Of a stretch of DNA of 46,588 nucleotides, positions 8,518-16,500 are shown in pieces. The notes under the pieces were generated by a model that worked only from the letters and a program-made list of their open reading frames with translations, did no database searches and was not told the origin of the DNA. Every line of letters begins with the position of its first letter. Within the stretch, counting starts at the first letter, position 1. Made by a program: the position numbers and the translations under genes. The stretch lies in the NCBI GenBank assembly GCA_964482395.1, contig CAYZXK010000159.1, positions 1 through 46,588 of the forward strand. Direction: 5' to 3'. The stretch is from CAYZXK01 sp964482395 (GTDB taxonomy: Bacteria; Planctomycetota; Phycisphaerae; UBA1845; Fen-1342).

Positions 8518-9600
8518 ATGCTTGAAGCAATTCCCCGCTCTATCTCGCTGAAAGAGCTGCTTTCCCAGCACACCGCGGCCGCCGACCCGGCTTTGGTCCG
8601 GCCTGAAGAAAACCGCGCGGTTCGCTGCCTGGCCTGCGGACACCGCTGTCGGATACCGGAAGGCAAAGAGGGAATCTGCCGGGTGCGGTTCAACCGCGAG
8701 GGCCAGTTGCGAGTGCCCTTCGGGTATGTCGCCGGGCTGGCGGTGGATCCGATCGAGAAGAAGCCGTTCTTCCATGCCTGCCCCGGGGCGGCGGCGCTGT
8801 CCTTCGGTATGCTGGGCTGCGATCTGCACTGCGGGTACTGCCAGAACTGGGTCACCAGTCAGGCCCTGCGCGACGAGCAGGCCGTGGCCCAACCGACCTT
8901 CATCGACCCGCAGCGGATCGTGGAACTGGCCCTGGAGCACCGTTGCCCGATCATGACCAGCACCTACAACGAGCCGCTCATCAGCGTGGAATGGTCGACG
9001 GCGATTTTCCGAGCCGGGCAGGCCCACGGCCTAATCGGATCCTTTGTCTCCAACGGCCACGCGACCCCGGAGGCCTTGGAGTTCATCCGCCCCTGGGTCA
9101 AGCTGCTCAAGATCGATCTGAAGGCCTTCCGCGACCAGACCTACCGGCAGCTCGGGGGGGTGCTGGAGAACGTGCTGAGCACCATTCGGCTGGCCAAGCA
9201 GATGGACTTCTGGGTCGAGGTGGTGACCCTGGTGGTGCCGGGACTGAATGATTCGGACGAGGAGTTGACGCAGATTGCGGAGTTCATCGCCGGCGTGTCG
9301 CCGGATATCCCCTGGCACGTGACGGCCTTCCATCCGGAGTACAAGATGGAGGGGCCGCCGCGCACGCCGGCCCAAACTTTGCTTCGGGCTCACCAGATCG
9401 GCTGCCGGGCCGGGCTGAACTTCGTGTATGCGGGCAACCTGCCGGGTGCGGTCGGGCAGTTGGAAAACACGCGCTGTCCCGGCTGCGGCCAGACCCTGAT
9501 CGAGCGATCGGGCTTTTATGTCCGCCGCAATCTGCTGGCCGACGGCCATTGCCCAGGCTGCGGCCGATCAATACCCGGCGTATGGCAACCCGGACGTTAG
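8518..9600 (+). CDS. amrS: AmmeMemoRadiSam-system radical SAM protein (AmrS)
   Basis: Radical SAM enzyme of about 360 residues. The start is placed at the ATG at 8518 because AGAGGA lies 7-12 nt upstream and MLEAIPRSISLKELL matches family N-termini; an earlier in-frame ATG at 8449 is unlikely. CxxC-type pairs occur near the N-terminus (CLACGHRC, 37-44). The radical SAM cluster motif is CDLHCGYC (Cys101, Cys105, Cys108). A C-terminal zinc-ribbon-like pair follows (CPGCG twice). In other genomes the family co-occurs with AMMECR1 and Memo domain proteins; neither is in this window. The product is unknown for the family. The related pyruvate-formate-lyase activases suggest glycyl-radical or modification chemistry, but this is inference. 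Confidence 0.88.
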   Translation: MLEAIPRSISLKELLSQHTAAADPALVRPEENRAVRCLACGHRCRIPEGKEGICRVRFNREGQLRVPFGYVAGLAVDPIEKKPFFHACPGAAALSFGMLGCDLHCGYCQNWVTSQALRDEQAVAQPTFIDPQRIVELALEHRCPIMTSTYNEPLISVEWSTAIFRAGQAHGLIGSFVSNGHATPEALEFIRPWVKLLKIDLKAFRDQTYRQLGGVLENVLSTIRLAKQMDFWVEVVTLVVPGLNDSDEELTQIAEFIAGVSPDIPWHVTAFHPEYKMEGPPRTPAQTLLRAHQIGCRAGLNFVYAGNLPGAVGQLENTRCPGCGQTLIERSGFYVRRNLLADGHCPGCGRSIPGVWQPGR

Positions 9601-9634
9601 CGCCACTTGCTGAACCCGGTTACGGCCCGCCGGT

Positions 9635-11353
9635 TCAGCCGACTCCGAGCCGGTCAATCTGCTGAGCTGCGGCCTCGATCAGTGGCCGCAGAGTGTTCAC
9701 GGAGAAATCGAAGCGGCAGCCGGCGGTCTGGAACAGTTCCGGCAGGGGACGCGACCCGCCCAGCGCCAGTCCGGCCCGATACAACGCGACGGCCTGCGCA
9801 TAATCTTCCAGCGAGTTTCGCCACACCTGCAACGCGCCGAGCTGCGCGATGCCATACTCGACGTAGTAGAACGGAACCTCGTAGATGTGCAGCTTCCGCT
9901 GCCAGCTCCGGCGGTCATAGCGCTCCAGGCCGGACAGGTCAACCGCAGGGGCAAACCTTCGGGTGAGGCTCCGCCAGCAATCCTTCCAACCCTCGATGCC
10001 CTCGTCCACATGCGTATACACGTAGTGCTGGAAGGCGTCGATCGAGGCCATGAACGGGAGAAAGTTGATGATCTTTTCGAAGAACCGTCGCGTGGCTCGG
10101 TCGGTCTGCTCGCCGAAAAACTCGTCGGTGTAAGGCAGGGTTAGGCACTCCATGCCCATGGAGGCCACCTCGCCGAATTCCAGCGGCGCGCTGCGGTAGC
10201 TGATGAAGGGCTCGTGCCGGCAGGCCCAGGTGTGGAAAGCGTGCCCGGCTTCGTGGAGCAGGGTACGGACATCGTCCTCCGTGCCGACCGCGTTCATGAA
10301 GATGAATGGCAGGCGGCGCTGGGCGAAAGTGACCTGGTAGCCGCCGGGGGCCTTGCCTTTGCGGCTGCCCAGGTCCAGCAGATTCTGCTGGCGCAGCGTG
10401 TCGAAGATCCGGCCCAGCTCGGAATCGACCCGATGGAGAATGCGGCTGCATCCGGCGGCCAGCTCGTGCTCAGTCTGGAAAGGTCTCAGGGGCGGGAGAC
10501 CCTCCGGATCCACCGCCAAGTCCCAAGGCCGGAGCGAACTCAAGCCCAGCTTCCGCTTGCGTCGAGCGGCCAGCTTGAGCGCGGCCGGCACGCACTCCCG
10601 CTCGATCGCCTCGTGAAACGCCAGGCAGTCGGCGGGCCCGTAATCGAACCGTTCCATGGCCCGGAAGGCGTACTCCCGATAATCCCGGCAGCCGGCATTG
10701 ATCGCGATCCGATGACGCAGCCGAACCATCTTCTCGTAGAGCCGGTCCAGAGCCTCGCCGTCGGCCAGAAAGCGATCCGCCGCCAGATGCCAGGTCTCCT
10801 GGCGCACCTGCCGATCGGGCTCCTCCAGATAACGGGCCATCTGCTGAAGGGTCTGCTCGCGGCCGTCATACGTGCAGGTCATGGCGGCCACGATCTTCTG
10901 ATACTCGGTCTTGAGCTTCTGATCCTCCACCAGCAGAGGGATGTTCTCCGGGCGGTACAGGTCGACCGCGTTGCGCCAGCTCCGCCGCAGAACCTCGTAG
11001 CGCTTGGGCGGGAGCGCGATCCGGTCGGACGCCTCGACGAACCTGCGGCGGAGCCGGTCGCGCCAGGGCTCGGCGTTGGGCTGGACGTTCTCGATGAAGT
11101 GCAGATACCGCCGCTCGCGCTGGGGATCGTCGGTCTGACAGGTCATGGCCGTGTAGCGCTGAGTGCCCTCCTCGTCCAAACAGGCTTCCAGCTCGCTGAA
11201 ATCCATCAGCCATTTCTCTAGCTGCGGGAGGTTGTCGATCGGTCGCTGACTCAGCTCCTGGAAATACGGCTCGGCGGTCGCCCAGTTGCCAAAATCGGCA
11301 TCCGCAGCGACGAACTGACGCGGAAACTCGCACTCGGGATTCAGGCTGGTCAT
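9635..11353 (-). CDS. M3-family oligoendopeptidase (zinc metallopeptidase)
   Basis: Cytosolic thimet/PepF-type peptidase of about 572 residues. The zinc motif HEAGHAFHTW lies at residues 367-376 (His367, His371, catalytic Glu368). A downstream glutamate-bearing segment (PLEFGEVASMGMECL) supplies the third ligand, and the C-terminal YxVPFYYVEYGIAQLGALQ region is diagnostic of the PepF-like subgroup. The start is set at the ATG at 11353, which overlaps the pyrE stop as ATGA. An upstream in-frame extension to 11515 would lie wholly inside pyrE and is rejected. It is the last gene of the gbsR-like/pyrE/M3 operon and is translationally coupled. Confidence 0.92.
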   Translation of the reverse strand: MTSLNPECEFPRQFVAADADFGNWATAEPYFQELSQRPIDNLPQLEKWLMDFSELEACLDEEGTQRYTAMTCQTDDPQRERRYLHFIENVQPNAEPWRDRLRRRFVEASDRIALPPKRYEVLRRSWRNAVDLYRPENIPLLVEDQKLKTEYQKIVAAMTCTYDGREQTLQQMARYLEEPDRQVRQETWHLAADRFLADGEALDRLYEKMVRLRHRIAINAGCRDYREYAFRAMERFDYGPADCLAFHEAIERECVPAALKLAARRKRKLGLSSLRPWDLAVDPEGLPPLRPFQTEHELAAGCSRILHRVDSELGRIFDTLRQQNLLDLGSRKGKAPGGYQVTFAQRRLPFIFMNAVGTEDDVRTLLHEAGHAFHTWACRHEPFISYRSAPLEFGEVASMGMECLTLPYTDEFFGEQTDRATRRFFEKIINFLPFMASIDAFQHYVYTHVDEGIEGWKDCWRSLTRRFAPAVDLSGLERYDRRSWQRKLHIYEVPFYYVEYGIAQLGALQVWRNSLEDYAQAVALYRAGLALGGSRPLPELFQTAGCRFDFSVNTLRPLIEAAAQQIDRLGVG

Positions 11354-11895
11354 GGAGCCCCCGGGGCCGACAAGTCGAGGCCCAGATCGCCGGCGGTGAA
11401 CAGGGCCTCGAAGCGCAGGCCGGCCGCTTCGATCGCCTGACGCGCACCCTCCTGCCGGTCGATTGCAACTACCACCGTCGCGACCGTTGCCCCGGCCGCT
11501 CGGAGCGCTTGACAAGCTTCTATCGCCTGGCCGCCGGTGGTGGCGACATCTTCGACCAGCAAAACCCGGTCGCCGGGCCGGATCTGACCTTCGACCAGCT
11601 TGCCGGTGCCGTATCCGGCCTTTCGCGAGTTGCGAACGATCACAAACGGTTTTCCGGTGTGGAGGGCAGTTGCCGCAGCCAAAGCTATTCCGCCCAGTTC
11701 AGCCCCGGCGATGCGATCCACCTGGTCGGAGACAAAGGCGGCGAACCGCTGGGCCAGTTCGCGCAACAGCACCGGCTGGGTCTCGAAGAGATACTTATCG
11801 AGGTAGTAACGGCTCTTGCGGCCGGAGCGCAGGGTGAAATCGCCTTCCAGCAAAGCGGTTCTGCGGAGTGCCTCGGCCAGTTCCCGGTCGGTCAT
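11350..11895 (-). CDS. pyrE: Orotate phosphoribosyltransferase
   Basis: Joins orotate and PRPP to give orotidine 5'-phosphate in de novo pyrimidine synthesis. The PRPP-binding motif VLLVEDVATTGGQA is at residues 111-124. The family Lys/Arg block RNSRKAGYGTGKL (89-100) and the N-terminal TLRSGRKSRYYLDKY segment are canonical. The 181-residue length is normal. Both ends overlap neighbours by 4 nt (ATGA with the regulator upstream and with the M3 peptidase downstream), so all three proteins are probably translated from one mRNA. Confidence 0.94.
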   Translation of the reverse strand: MTDRELAEALRRTALLEGDFTLRSGRKSRYYLDKYLFETQPVLLRELAQRFAAFVSDQVDRIAGAELGGIALAAATALHTGKPFVIVRNSRKAGYGTGKLVEGQIRPGDRVLLVEDVATTGGQAIEACQALRAAGATVATVVVAIDRQEGARQAIEAAGLRFEALFTAGDLGLDLSAPGAP

Positions 11896-12533
11896 TTTCC
11901 GGCTCTCCTCTCGGTACTCCCCGGTCGGCGGCCGGACCGGACAGCCCTGCCGGCCGACAAGCCGGCCGCGATTGCCAACGGGTCGGGGACGGCCTGGCCC
12001 GGCGCCTTGGCCAGGGACCGGGCCAGTCGTTGTATGCCTCGGCTGCCGAAGCGCAGCACCAGGTCAAACAGGGTGCTCATCACCCTCAGGAAACCTTGCA
12101 GTTCATCCAGCCGGCGGAGGAACTCACGCCTTTCCGCCGCGTTGGCGGCTGACCGGTCGCCGGCTTGGAGGACGATGCTCCGGCAACGGTCGATGGTCGC
12201 AATTATCGGCTCGACCTCCCGGCGACGCCGCTCACGGAGAATGGTCTCGAACATGTGCCACACGTCGCTGTCGGCCTCGAAGTAGTCCTTGCGATCGCCC
12301 GGCCGGTGCGACCTGCTGGCCAGACCCCAGTCGACCAGGGCCCGGAGGGTCATGCTGGCGTTACCGCGGGAAATGTGCAAAGCCGCCATGATGTCGTCGG
12401 TGCACAGCGGCCGGGCAGAGACGAACAGCAGAGCATGGACCTCGGCCATGCTGCGGTTGATGCCCCAGTAGCCGCCCAGCTCGCCCCAGCGGCGAACCAG
12501 CAGGGCCTTGGATTGTTCCAGCGGGTCTGGCAT
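11892..12533 (-). CDS. GbsR/MarR-like winged-helix transcriptional regulator
   Basis: A 213-residue protein whose N-terminal half fits the GbsR type. It begins RRWGELGGYWGINRSMAEVHALLF, followed by a winged helix (about 43-95) in which TDDIMAALHISRGNASMTLRALVDWGL forms the helix-turn-helix and RPGDRKDYFEA the wing. The remainder is helical and likely dimerises; the last 40 residues are low-complexity Arg/Gly. Its stop overlaps the pyrE start by 4 nt. Related proteins control osmolyte or cell-envelope genes; the target here is unknown, and the coupling suggests control of its own operon. The gene starts 63 nt from the phosphoglycerate mutase stop. Confidence 0.82.
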   Translation of the reverse strand: MPDPLEQSKALLVRRWGELGGYWGINRSMAEVHALLFVSARPLCTDDIMAALHISRGNASMTLRALVDWGLASRSHRPGDRKDYFEADSDVWHMFETILRERRRREVEPIIATIDRCRSIVLQAGDRSAANAAERREFLRRLDELQGFLRVMSTLFDLVLRFGSRGIQRLARSLAKAPGQAVPDPLAIAAGLSAGRAVRSGRRPGSTERRAGK

Positions 12534-12597
12534 GAACGTTTCGCTCGAAGTTTCAGAATTATCAGAAAACAGATCATAGCCGGACAGGGAACCGGCT

Positions 12598-13824
12598 TCA
12601 AGGTTCTCCGCCCGACCCGGCCACGAACCAGTCCATCAGCTTGCAGCCGGGGTCCACCAACCACCCGGTGGCAGCCGCCGCCGCCTCGCAAAACTGCCGC
12701 CCCCCCACCGCCGGAATGCCCGTGCCCGCAAGACAAAACGGAGGGGGGACCGCCGAATGCGTAGTAGTCGAAACCGGAGTGGGATGATCCGGAGCGATTA
12801 GCATCCTCCAGTCACCACGCCGCGCCAGCGCTTCCAGCAGCGGCCCGACCACCAGCTCGTCGACCCGTTCCAACGCCCTGATCTTCTCGCCGGCGTCGCC
12901 CAAATGCCCGGCCTCGTCCGGGGCCTCGACGTGCACTACCACCAGGTCGTAGTCCTCCAGAGCCCGGACCGCAGCCTGGCCCTTGCCGGCATAATTTGTG
13001 TCCAGATAACCAGTGGCACCCGCGACGGCGATAAGGTCCATCCCCATCAGCGCCGCCAAGCCGCGGAGAATATCGACCCCGGTGATGACCGCCCCGCGCA
13101 GGCCGAAACGCTGGACAAACGGCTCCAGTTGCACCGGCCGGCCCTGCCCCCACAGCCAGATATCGGTCACCGGATCACGACCTTGCTCGCGACGAGCCCG
13201 GTTCACCGGATGATCCCGCAGCAGCTCAGCGGCCCGGCTCATGATGGCCCGCACCCGTTCCTGGCCCCGGCCGCGCGGTGCGTGCTCTATTACCGGTTGA
13301 TTGGGGATGTCGTGGGGCGGAGCACACTGGAGGTCCAGGTCGGCCGCGTCGGAAACCGTCATCAGGTTCCGGTAGGACACGCCGGAGTGGAAAACGCAGC
13401 CTCGCAGGGCCGGGTCGGCTTCCGGCCCATCGCCGGCCAGGCGATTCAAATCCGCAATCAACCGATCAGCCTCGGCCTGCGAAATGTGACCGGCAGTGAA
13501 ATCCCGCATCCGACCGTCCAGAATCGTGACGAAGTTGCACCGGAAGATGAGCTGGTCCGGCCGCACCGTCAGCCCGCGGGCCGCAGCCTCGATCGGAGCC
13601 CGGCCGGAATAGCAACGGTGAGGGTCGTAGCCGAGTATGGAGAGCGTGGCCACATCGGTGCCCGGGGTGAAGCCCAGCGGAATGGTGACCGCCCGTCCCA
13701 GTCGGCCGTGCGACGCAACCCAATCCATATTGGGGATGGAGGCCGCCTCCAACGGCGTACGGCCGTCAAGCTGCGGCACCGGGTAATCCGCCGCCCCGTC
13801 GGGCAGAATAATCGCGTATTTCAT
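12598..13824 (-). CDS. apgM: 2,3-bisphosphoglycerate-independent phosphoglycerate mutase, archaeal type
   Basis: Interconverts 3- and 2-phosphoglycerate without a bisphosphate cofactor, using two metal ions; alkaline-phosphatase superfamily. MKYAIILPDGAADYP supplies the first metal ligand (Asp9). GRTPLEAASIPNMD, GYDPHRCYSGRAPIEAA, VVHVEAPDEAGHLGD and LIAPDHPTPVSTTTHSAVPPPF are all family blocks with the metal-binding Asp and His residues. The expected phosphoenzyme nucleophile region reads TPGTDVATLS, with Thr56 where many homologues have Ser. The length of 408 residues is normal. Enolase, the next glycolytic step, lies 7 kb away. Confidence 0.9.
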   Translation of the reverse strand: MKYAIILPDGAADYPVPQLDGRTPLEAASIPNMDWVASHGRLGRAVTIPLGFTPGTDVATLSILGYDPHRCYSGRAPIEAAARGLTVRPDQLIFRCNFVTILDGRMRDFTAGHISQAEADRLIADLNRLAGDGPEADPALRGCVFHSGVSYRNLMTVSDAADLDLQCAPPHDIPNQPVIEHAPRGRGQERVRAIMSRAAELLRDHPVNRARREQGRDPVTDIWLWGQGRPVQLEPFVQRFGLRGAVITGVDILRGLAALMGMDLIAVAGATGYLDTNYAGKGQAAVRALEDYDLVVVHVEAPDEAGHLGDAGEKIRALERVDELVVGPLLEALARRGDWRMLIAPDHPTPVSTTTHSAVPPPFCLAGTGIPAVGGRQFCEAAAAATGWLVDPGCKLMDWFVAGSGGEP

Positions 13825-13992
13825 GCCGGTCGCTTCCCAGTTGGCTCACCGCGCCATCTTACAGACCTTGCCCCGACCCGGCCAACACGTCGCCCGGCTC
13901 AAGCTGACCGCGATGCTTCCCCGGGCCACCGCCGCGCGGTACATTAGCCGGCAAGTTACGACGGAAACCACGAGGATGATCAGGAGAAACAC

Positions 13993-14529
13993 ATGAAGAC
14001 CGTGTTCAAGACGTCGTTCCTGCTCTGCCTGGCCGTCGCTCTGTCAGGGTGCGGTATCACTGGCCGATGGACCATGCAATCGCTCGACCCGGAGAGCGCC
14101 AAGAAGGACTTGCAGCTCTGCTGCATCACATTGAATGCAGACGGGACGTACCAGACGTGTACGCATGAAGGAAGCCAGACCAAGCAGATCCAGGGCACAT
14201 ACAAGTACGACGCCTCCAGCAAAACGCTGACCCTCAGCCCCGCCCAGGGCCAGCCGCAGACCTATAAGGCCGAGCCTGTCGAACTGGGCTGCAAACTGAA
14301 GATCTGGGACGGCGAGAAGGGCAAGGAATGGGTCGCGATGATGAAGCGTGCCGGGGCCTGCTCGAAGGCCGACTGCTGCCAGCCGGCGGCCAAGCGCGAG
14401 CCGAAGGCGTGCCCGCAGGCCAAGAGCAAGGCCGCCCCCGGCCAGCCCCCGCAGTGCCCGCACGCTAAGCCTCGAGGCACCGAAAGCGAGCCCAAGAAGC
14501 CTGTTGAGCCGGCCAAGGACGCGAAGTGA
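13993..14529 (+). CDS. Small Cys-rich lipoprotein with META/lipocalin-like body
   Basis: A 178-residue exported lipoprotein. The signal peptide covers residues 1-19 with lipobox LSGC, so the mature N-terminus is the lipid-modified Cys20. The body (about 20-110) has the beta-strand pattern of small lipocalin-like proteins: G-W near the start, NADGTYQT, and a GTYKYDASSKTLTLS hairpin. The tail from about residue 117 is Lys/Pro/Ala-rich with five cysteines (CSKADCC, ACPQ, QCPHAK). AGGAG lies 6 nt before the ATG (13982-13986). I recognise no family with certainty. The Cys-rich, Lys-rich tail suggests metal binding or attachment to the cell envelope; that is inference. Confidence 0.72.
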   Translation: MKTVFKTSFLLCLAVALSGCGITGRWTMQSLDPESAKKDLQLCCITLNADGTYQTCTHEGSQTKQIQGTYKYDASSKTLTLSPAQGQPQTYKAEPVELGCKLKIWDGEKGKEWVAMMKRAGACSKADCCQPAAKREPKACPQAKSKAAPGQPPQCPHAKPRGTESEPKKPVEPAKDAK

Positions 14530-14748
14530 GCGCACCAGGGCCGGTAGACGGGCTACGACGGGACGCGTGTGCCGAAGCGGTAACGATTTCCTGAGGCGCA
14601 GGCCGCAATGTAGAAATCGCGCCGCCGATCCGCGCAGCGCCTGCGCGTGCGAAGGTCATCAAGGAGATGTAAGCCGAAGCGCTTTGGCCCGGGCGCAATT
14701 GTGCAGCCACTTCCGGGGCCCGGGGCGATACCTGCCTGGAGAACTGTT

Positions 14749-14970
14749 ATGGCCAAACGCGAAAGTGTCTACAAAGTGATCGAGTTGGTTGGGACCAGCC
14801 AGAAATCCTGGGAGGACGCGGCCCGAAACGCAGTCGAAACCGCGGCCAAGACGCTTAAGGAGCTCCGAGTGGCCGAAATCACCAAGCTGGACCTCCGGAT
14901 CGAGGATGGCAAGGTCGTGGCCTATCGAGCTCGAGTGAACGTGTCATTCAAGTACCTCGGCGGCAAGTAA
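14749..14970 (+). CDS. Dodecin (flavin-binding dodecameric protein)
   Basis: A 73-residue protein. Its start at 14749 is supported by GGAGA 8 nt upstream; a longer in-frame start at 14647 adds unrelated sequence. The pattern VYKVIELVGTSQKSWEDAA, then AVETAAKTLKELRVAEITKLDL, then VVAYRARVNVSFKYLGGK matches dodecins: the first strand, the SWEDA helix start, and the strand with the flavin-contacting region. Dodecins assemble into 12-mers that store and protect riboflavin or FMN. It is followed by a strong hairpin cluster. The upstream lipoprotein ends 219 nt before it, with no gene in between. Confidence 0.88.
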   Translation: MAKRESVYKVIELVGTSQKSWEDAARNAVETAAKTLKELRVAEITKLDLRIEDGKVVAYRARVNVSFKYLGGK

Positions 14971-14972
14971 CA

Positions 14973-15056
14973 TTAAAAAGCCGCCCAGGACCAGCCCGAT
15001 CGCTCCGCGCGACCTGCTTCGGTAGGGCAACCGAAGCAGCGGCCAGGGCGCTTTTA
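14973..15056. terminator. Nested inverted repeat, probable bidirectional terminator after dodecin
   Basis: The inner hairpin is perfect: CTGCTTCGGT, a 6-nt loop, then ACCGAAGCAG (15014-15039). An outer pair brackets it: TTAAAAAGCCGCCC at 14973-14986 and GGGCGCTTTTA at 15046-15056. The A-run on the left and T-run on the right would serve as a terminator in both directions. The interval 14971-15309 contains no gene; the rest of it holds only the putative promoter of the efflux operon. Confidence 0.5.
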
Positions 15057-15239
15057 TCGGATCCGAGCCGCCGGCTACAACCTGCGCGGCCCACCCGGCT
15101 GCGGCCGTCCGCTTGGCCAGAGGCACTACGCTAGCAGGGTGGTTCAACCGGAAAGCAAGCGTGACCGGTGCGGCGCGCCGGGCACTCGGGGCAGTCGGGG
15201 CTGTGGTAGGGGGCGGTTTGAACTAACCGGCCGGGCAAC

Positions 15240-15268
15240 TTGTCGGCCGATGGCGTATATCTTCTAAT
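15240..15268 (+). promoter_or_regulatory. Putative sigma-70-like promoter of the RND efflux operon
   Basis: TTGTCG (15240-15245) and TCTAAT (15263-15268) are separated by 17 nt, about 40 nt upstream of the adaptor start. This is a match by eye only; 4 of 6 and 5 of 6 consensus positions agree. Confidence 0.3.
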
Positions 15269-15309
15269 GGATAGTCTCGGCTCGCCTGCGGCCGGGAACT
15301 GTGTTGCTG

Positions 15310-16500
15310 ATGGACGCGCGATCTGATCCCGGTGCCACTTCCGTTGGCCACTCCAGGTGGGTCCGGCGGCTAATCCCCGCCGGCCTGATCTTGGGTGCCG
15401 CGACATTGGTCGGCGTCGCCGCATTGATGAAACCGTACCAACCGCCGCCCGCCCCGGCTCGGGATCTGACAGTCAATGTGGTCGTGCAGCCCGTGCGAAT
15501 CACGCCGGAGCTGGAGGACACTCTGGACCTGACCGGCGTGGTCCAGCCTAACCGGGTGGTCCGGGTCGCGGCCGAAGTAGCCGGGCGGATCGAACGACTG
15601 GGACAGCGCTTTCGGGCGGTCGCCTGGGCCGGGCAAATGATTGACGCAGGGACCACGCTTGCGGAGGGGGAACCGGTAGAGGCCGGCCAGCCTATCCTGT
15701 ACCTGAACCGGGACCTGCTGGAGGCCCGCTGTCAGCGGGCCCAGGCCCAGTATGAGTACGACGAGCGTGAATACCGGCGGATCCTGGAGCTGTTCGAGCG
15801 CGGGGCCACGTCGACTACCGAGCGGGATGACGCCCGGACCCGTCGGGACATCAGCAAGGCGGCCTGGGACGAGGTGACCCGCGAGCTGGAGCGTACCACC
15901 ATACTGGCCCCGATCAGCGGGATTCTCAACCGGCTGCCGATGGAGGTGGGCGAGTATGCGACCCCGGGAGACTGCGTGGCCGAGATCGTCGAGCTGGACC
16001 CGGTCAAGGTAGTGGTGGACGTACCGGAACGCGACGTGCAGTACCTGCAAGTCGGTCAGCGAGGGGAGATCAGTCCGCTGGCCGCGGCCCAGGATCCCCG
16101 AATCGGTCAGATCACCTACGTCAACGCCATCGCCGATGAAGGCACCCGGACCACCCGGATCGAGATCACCGTCGATAACCCGGGACATGTGCTCCGCAGC
16201 GGGCAGATCGTGCGGGCCCGGCTGGTCCGGCGGGTACTTCGCGACGTGATCATGATTCCGCTGGCCAGCGTGATCCCGCTGGAAGAAGGGCGGGAAGTCT
16301 ACGTGGTGAACGGCGAGCAGGCCGAGCGGCGAGAAGTCGAGCTGGGGTTGATCAAGGGTCGCAGCATTCAGGTTTGCCGCGGGTTGCAGGAGGGAGATCT
16401 GTTGATCGTCGAAGGACACCGCTACGTCGGGGCCGGCCAGCCGGTGAGGATCGTCCAGCGACTGGGGCCGACCGAGGCGAGCATTCCAAGCAGCCCGTGA
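15310..16500 (+). CDS. RND efflux periplasmic adaptor subunit (membrane fusion protein)
   Basis: HlyD/AcrA-type adaptor of about 396 residues linking an inner-membrane RND pump to the outer envelope. An N-terminal hydrophobic anchor (about 20-40) is followed by a barrel-sandwich start (LTGVVQPNRVVRVAAEVAGRI) and an alpha-hairpin rich in Glu and Arg (QAQYEYDEREYRRILELFERG). The second half-motif is ILAPISGILNRLPMEVGEYATPGD. The beta-barrel and membrane-proximal domains follow (IPLASVIPLEEGREVYVV). ATG 15310 is chosen because GGGAA sits 11 nt upstream; GTG 15301 in the same frame is an alternative. The stop overlaps the pump start as GTGA. Confidence 0.88.
   Translation: MDARSDPGATSVGHSRWVRRLIPAGLILGAATLVGVAALMKPYQPPPAPARDLTVNVVVQPVRITPELEDTLDLTGVVQPNRVVRVAAEVAGRIERLGQRFRAVAWAGQMIDAGTTLAEGEPVEAGQPILYLNRDLLEARCQRAQAQYEYDEREYRRILELFERGATSTTERDDARTRRDISKAAWDEVTRELERTTILAPISGILNRLPMEVGEYATPGDCVAEIVELDPVKVVVDVPERDVQYLQVGQRGEISPLAAAQDPRIGQITYVNAIADEGTRTTRIEITVDNPGHVLRSGQIVRARLVRRVLRDVIMIPLASVIPLEEGREVYVVNGEQAERREVELGLIKGRSIQVCRGLQEGDLLIVEGHRYVGAGQPVRIVQRLGPTEASIPSSP

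Noticed and set aside
11354..11515. Upstream start for the M3 peptidase
   Set aside because: It is wholly inside pyrE and of unlike-family composition. ATG 11353 overlaps the pyrE stop as ATGA.
16374..16496. Upstream ATG start for the RND pump
   Set aside because: It lies inside the adaptor gene. GTG 16497 gives the normal N-terminus and a four-base overlap with the adaptor stop.
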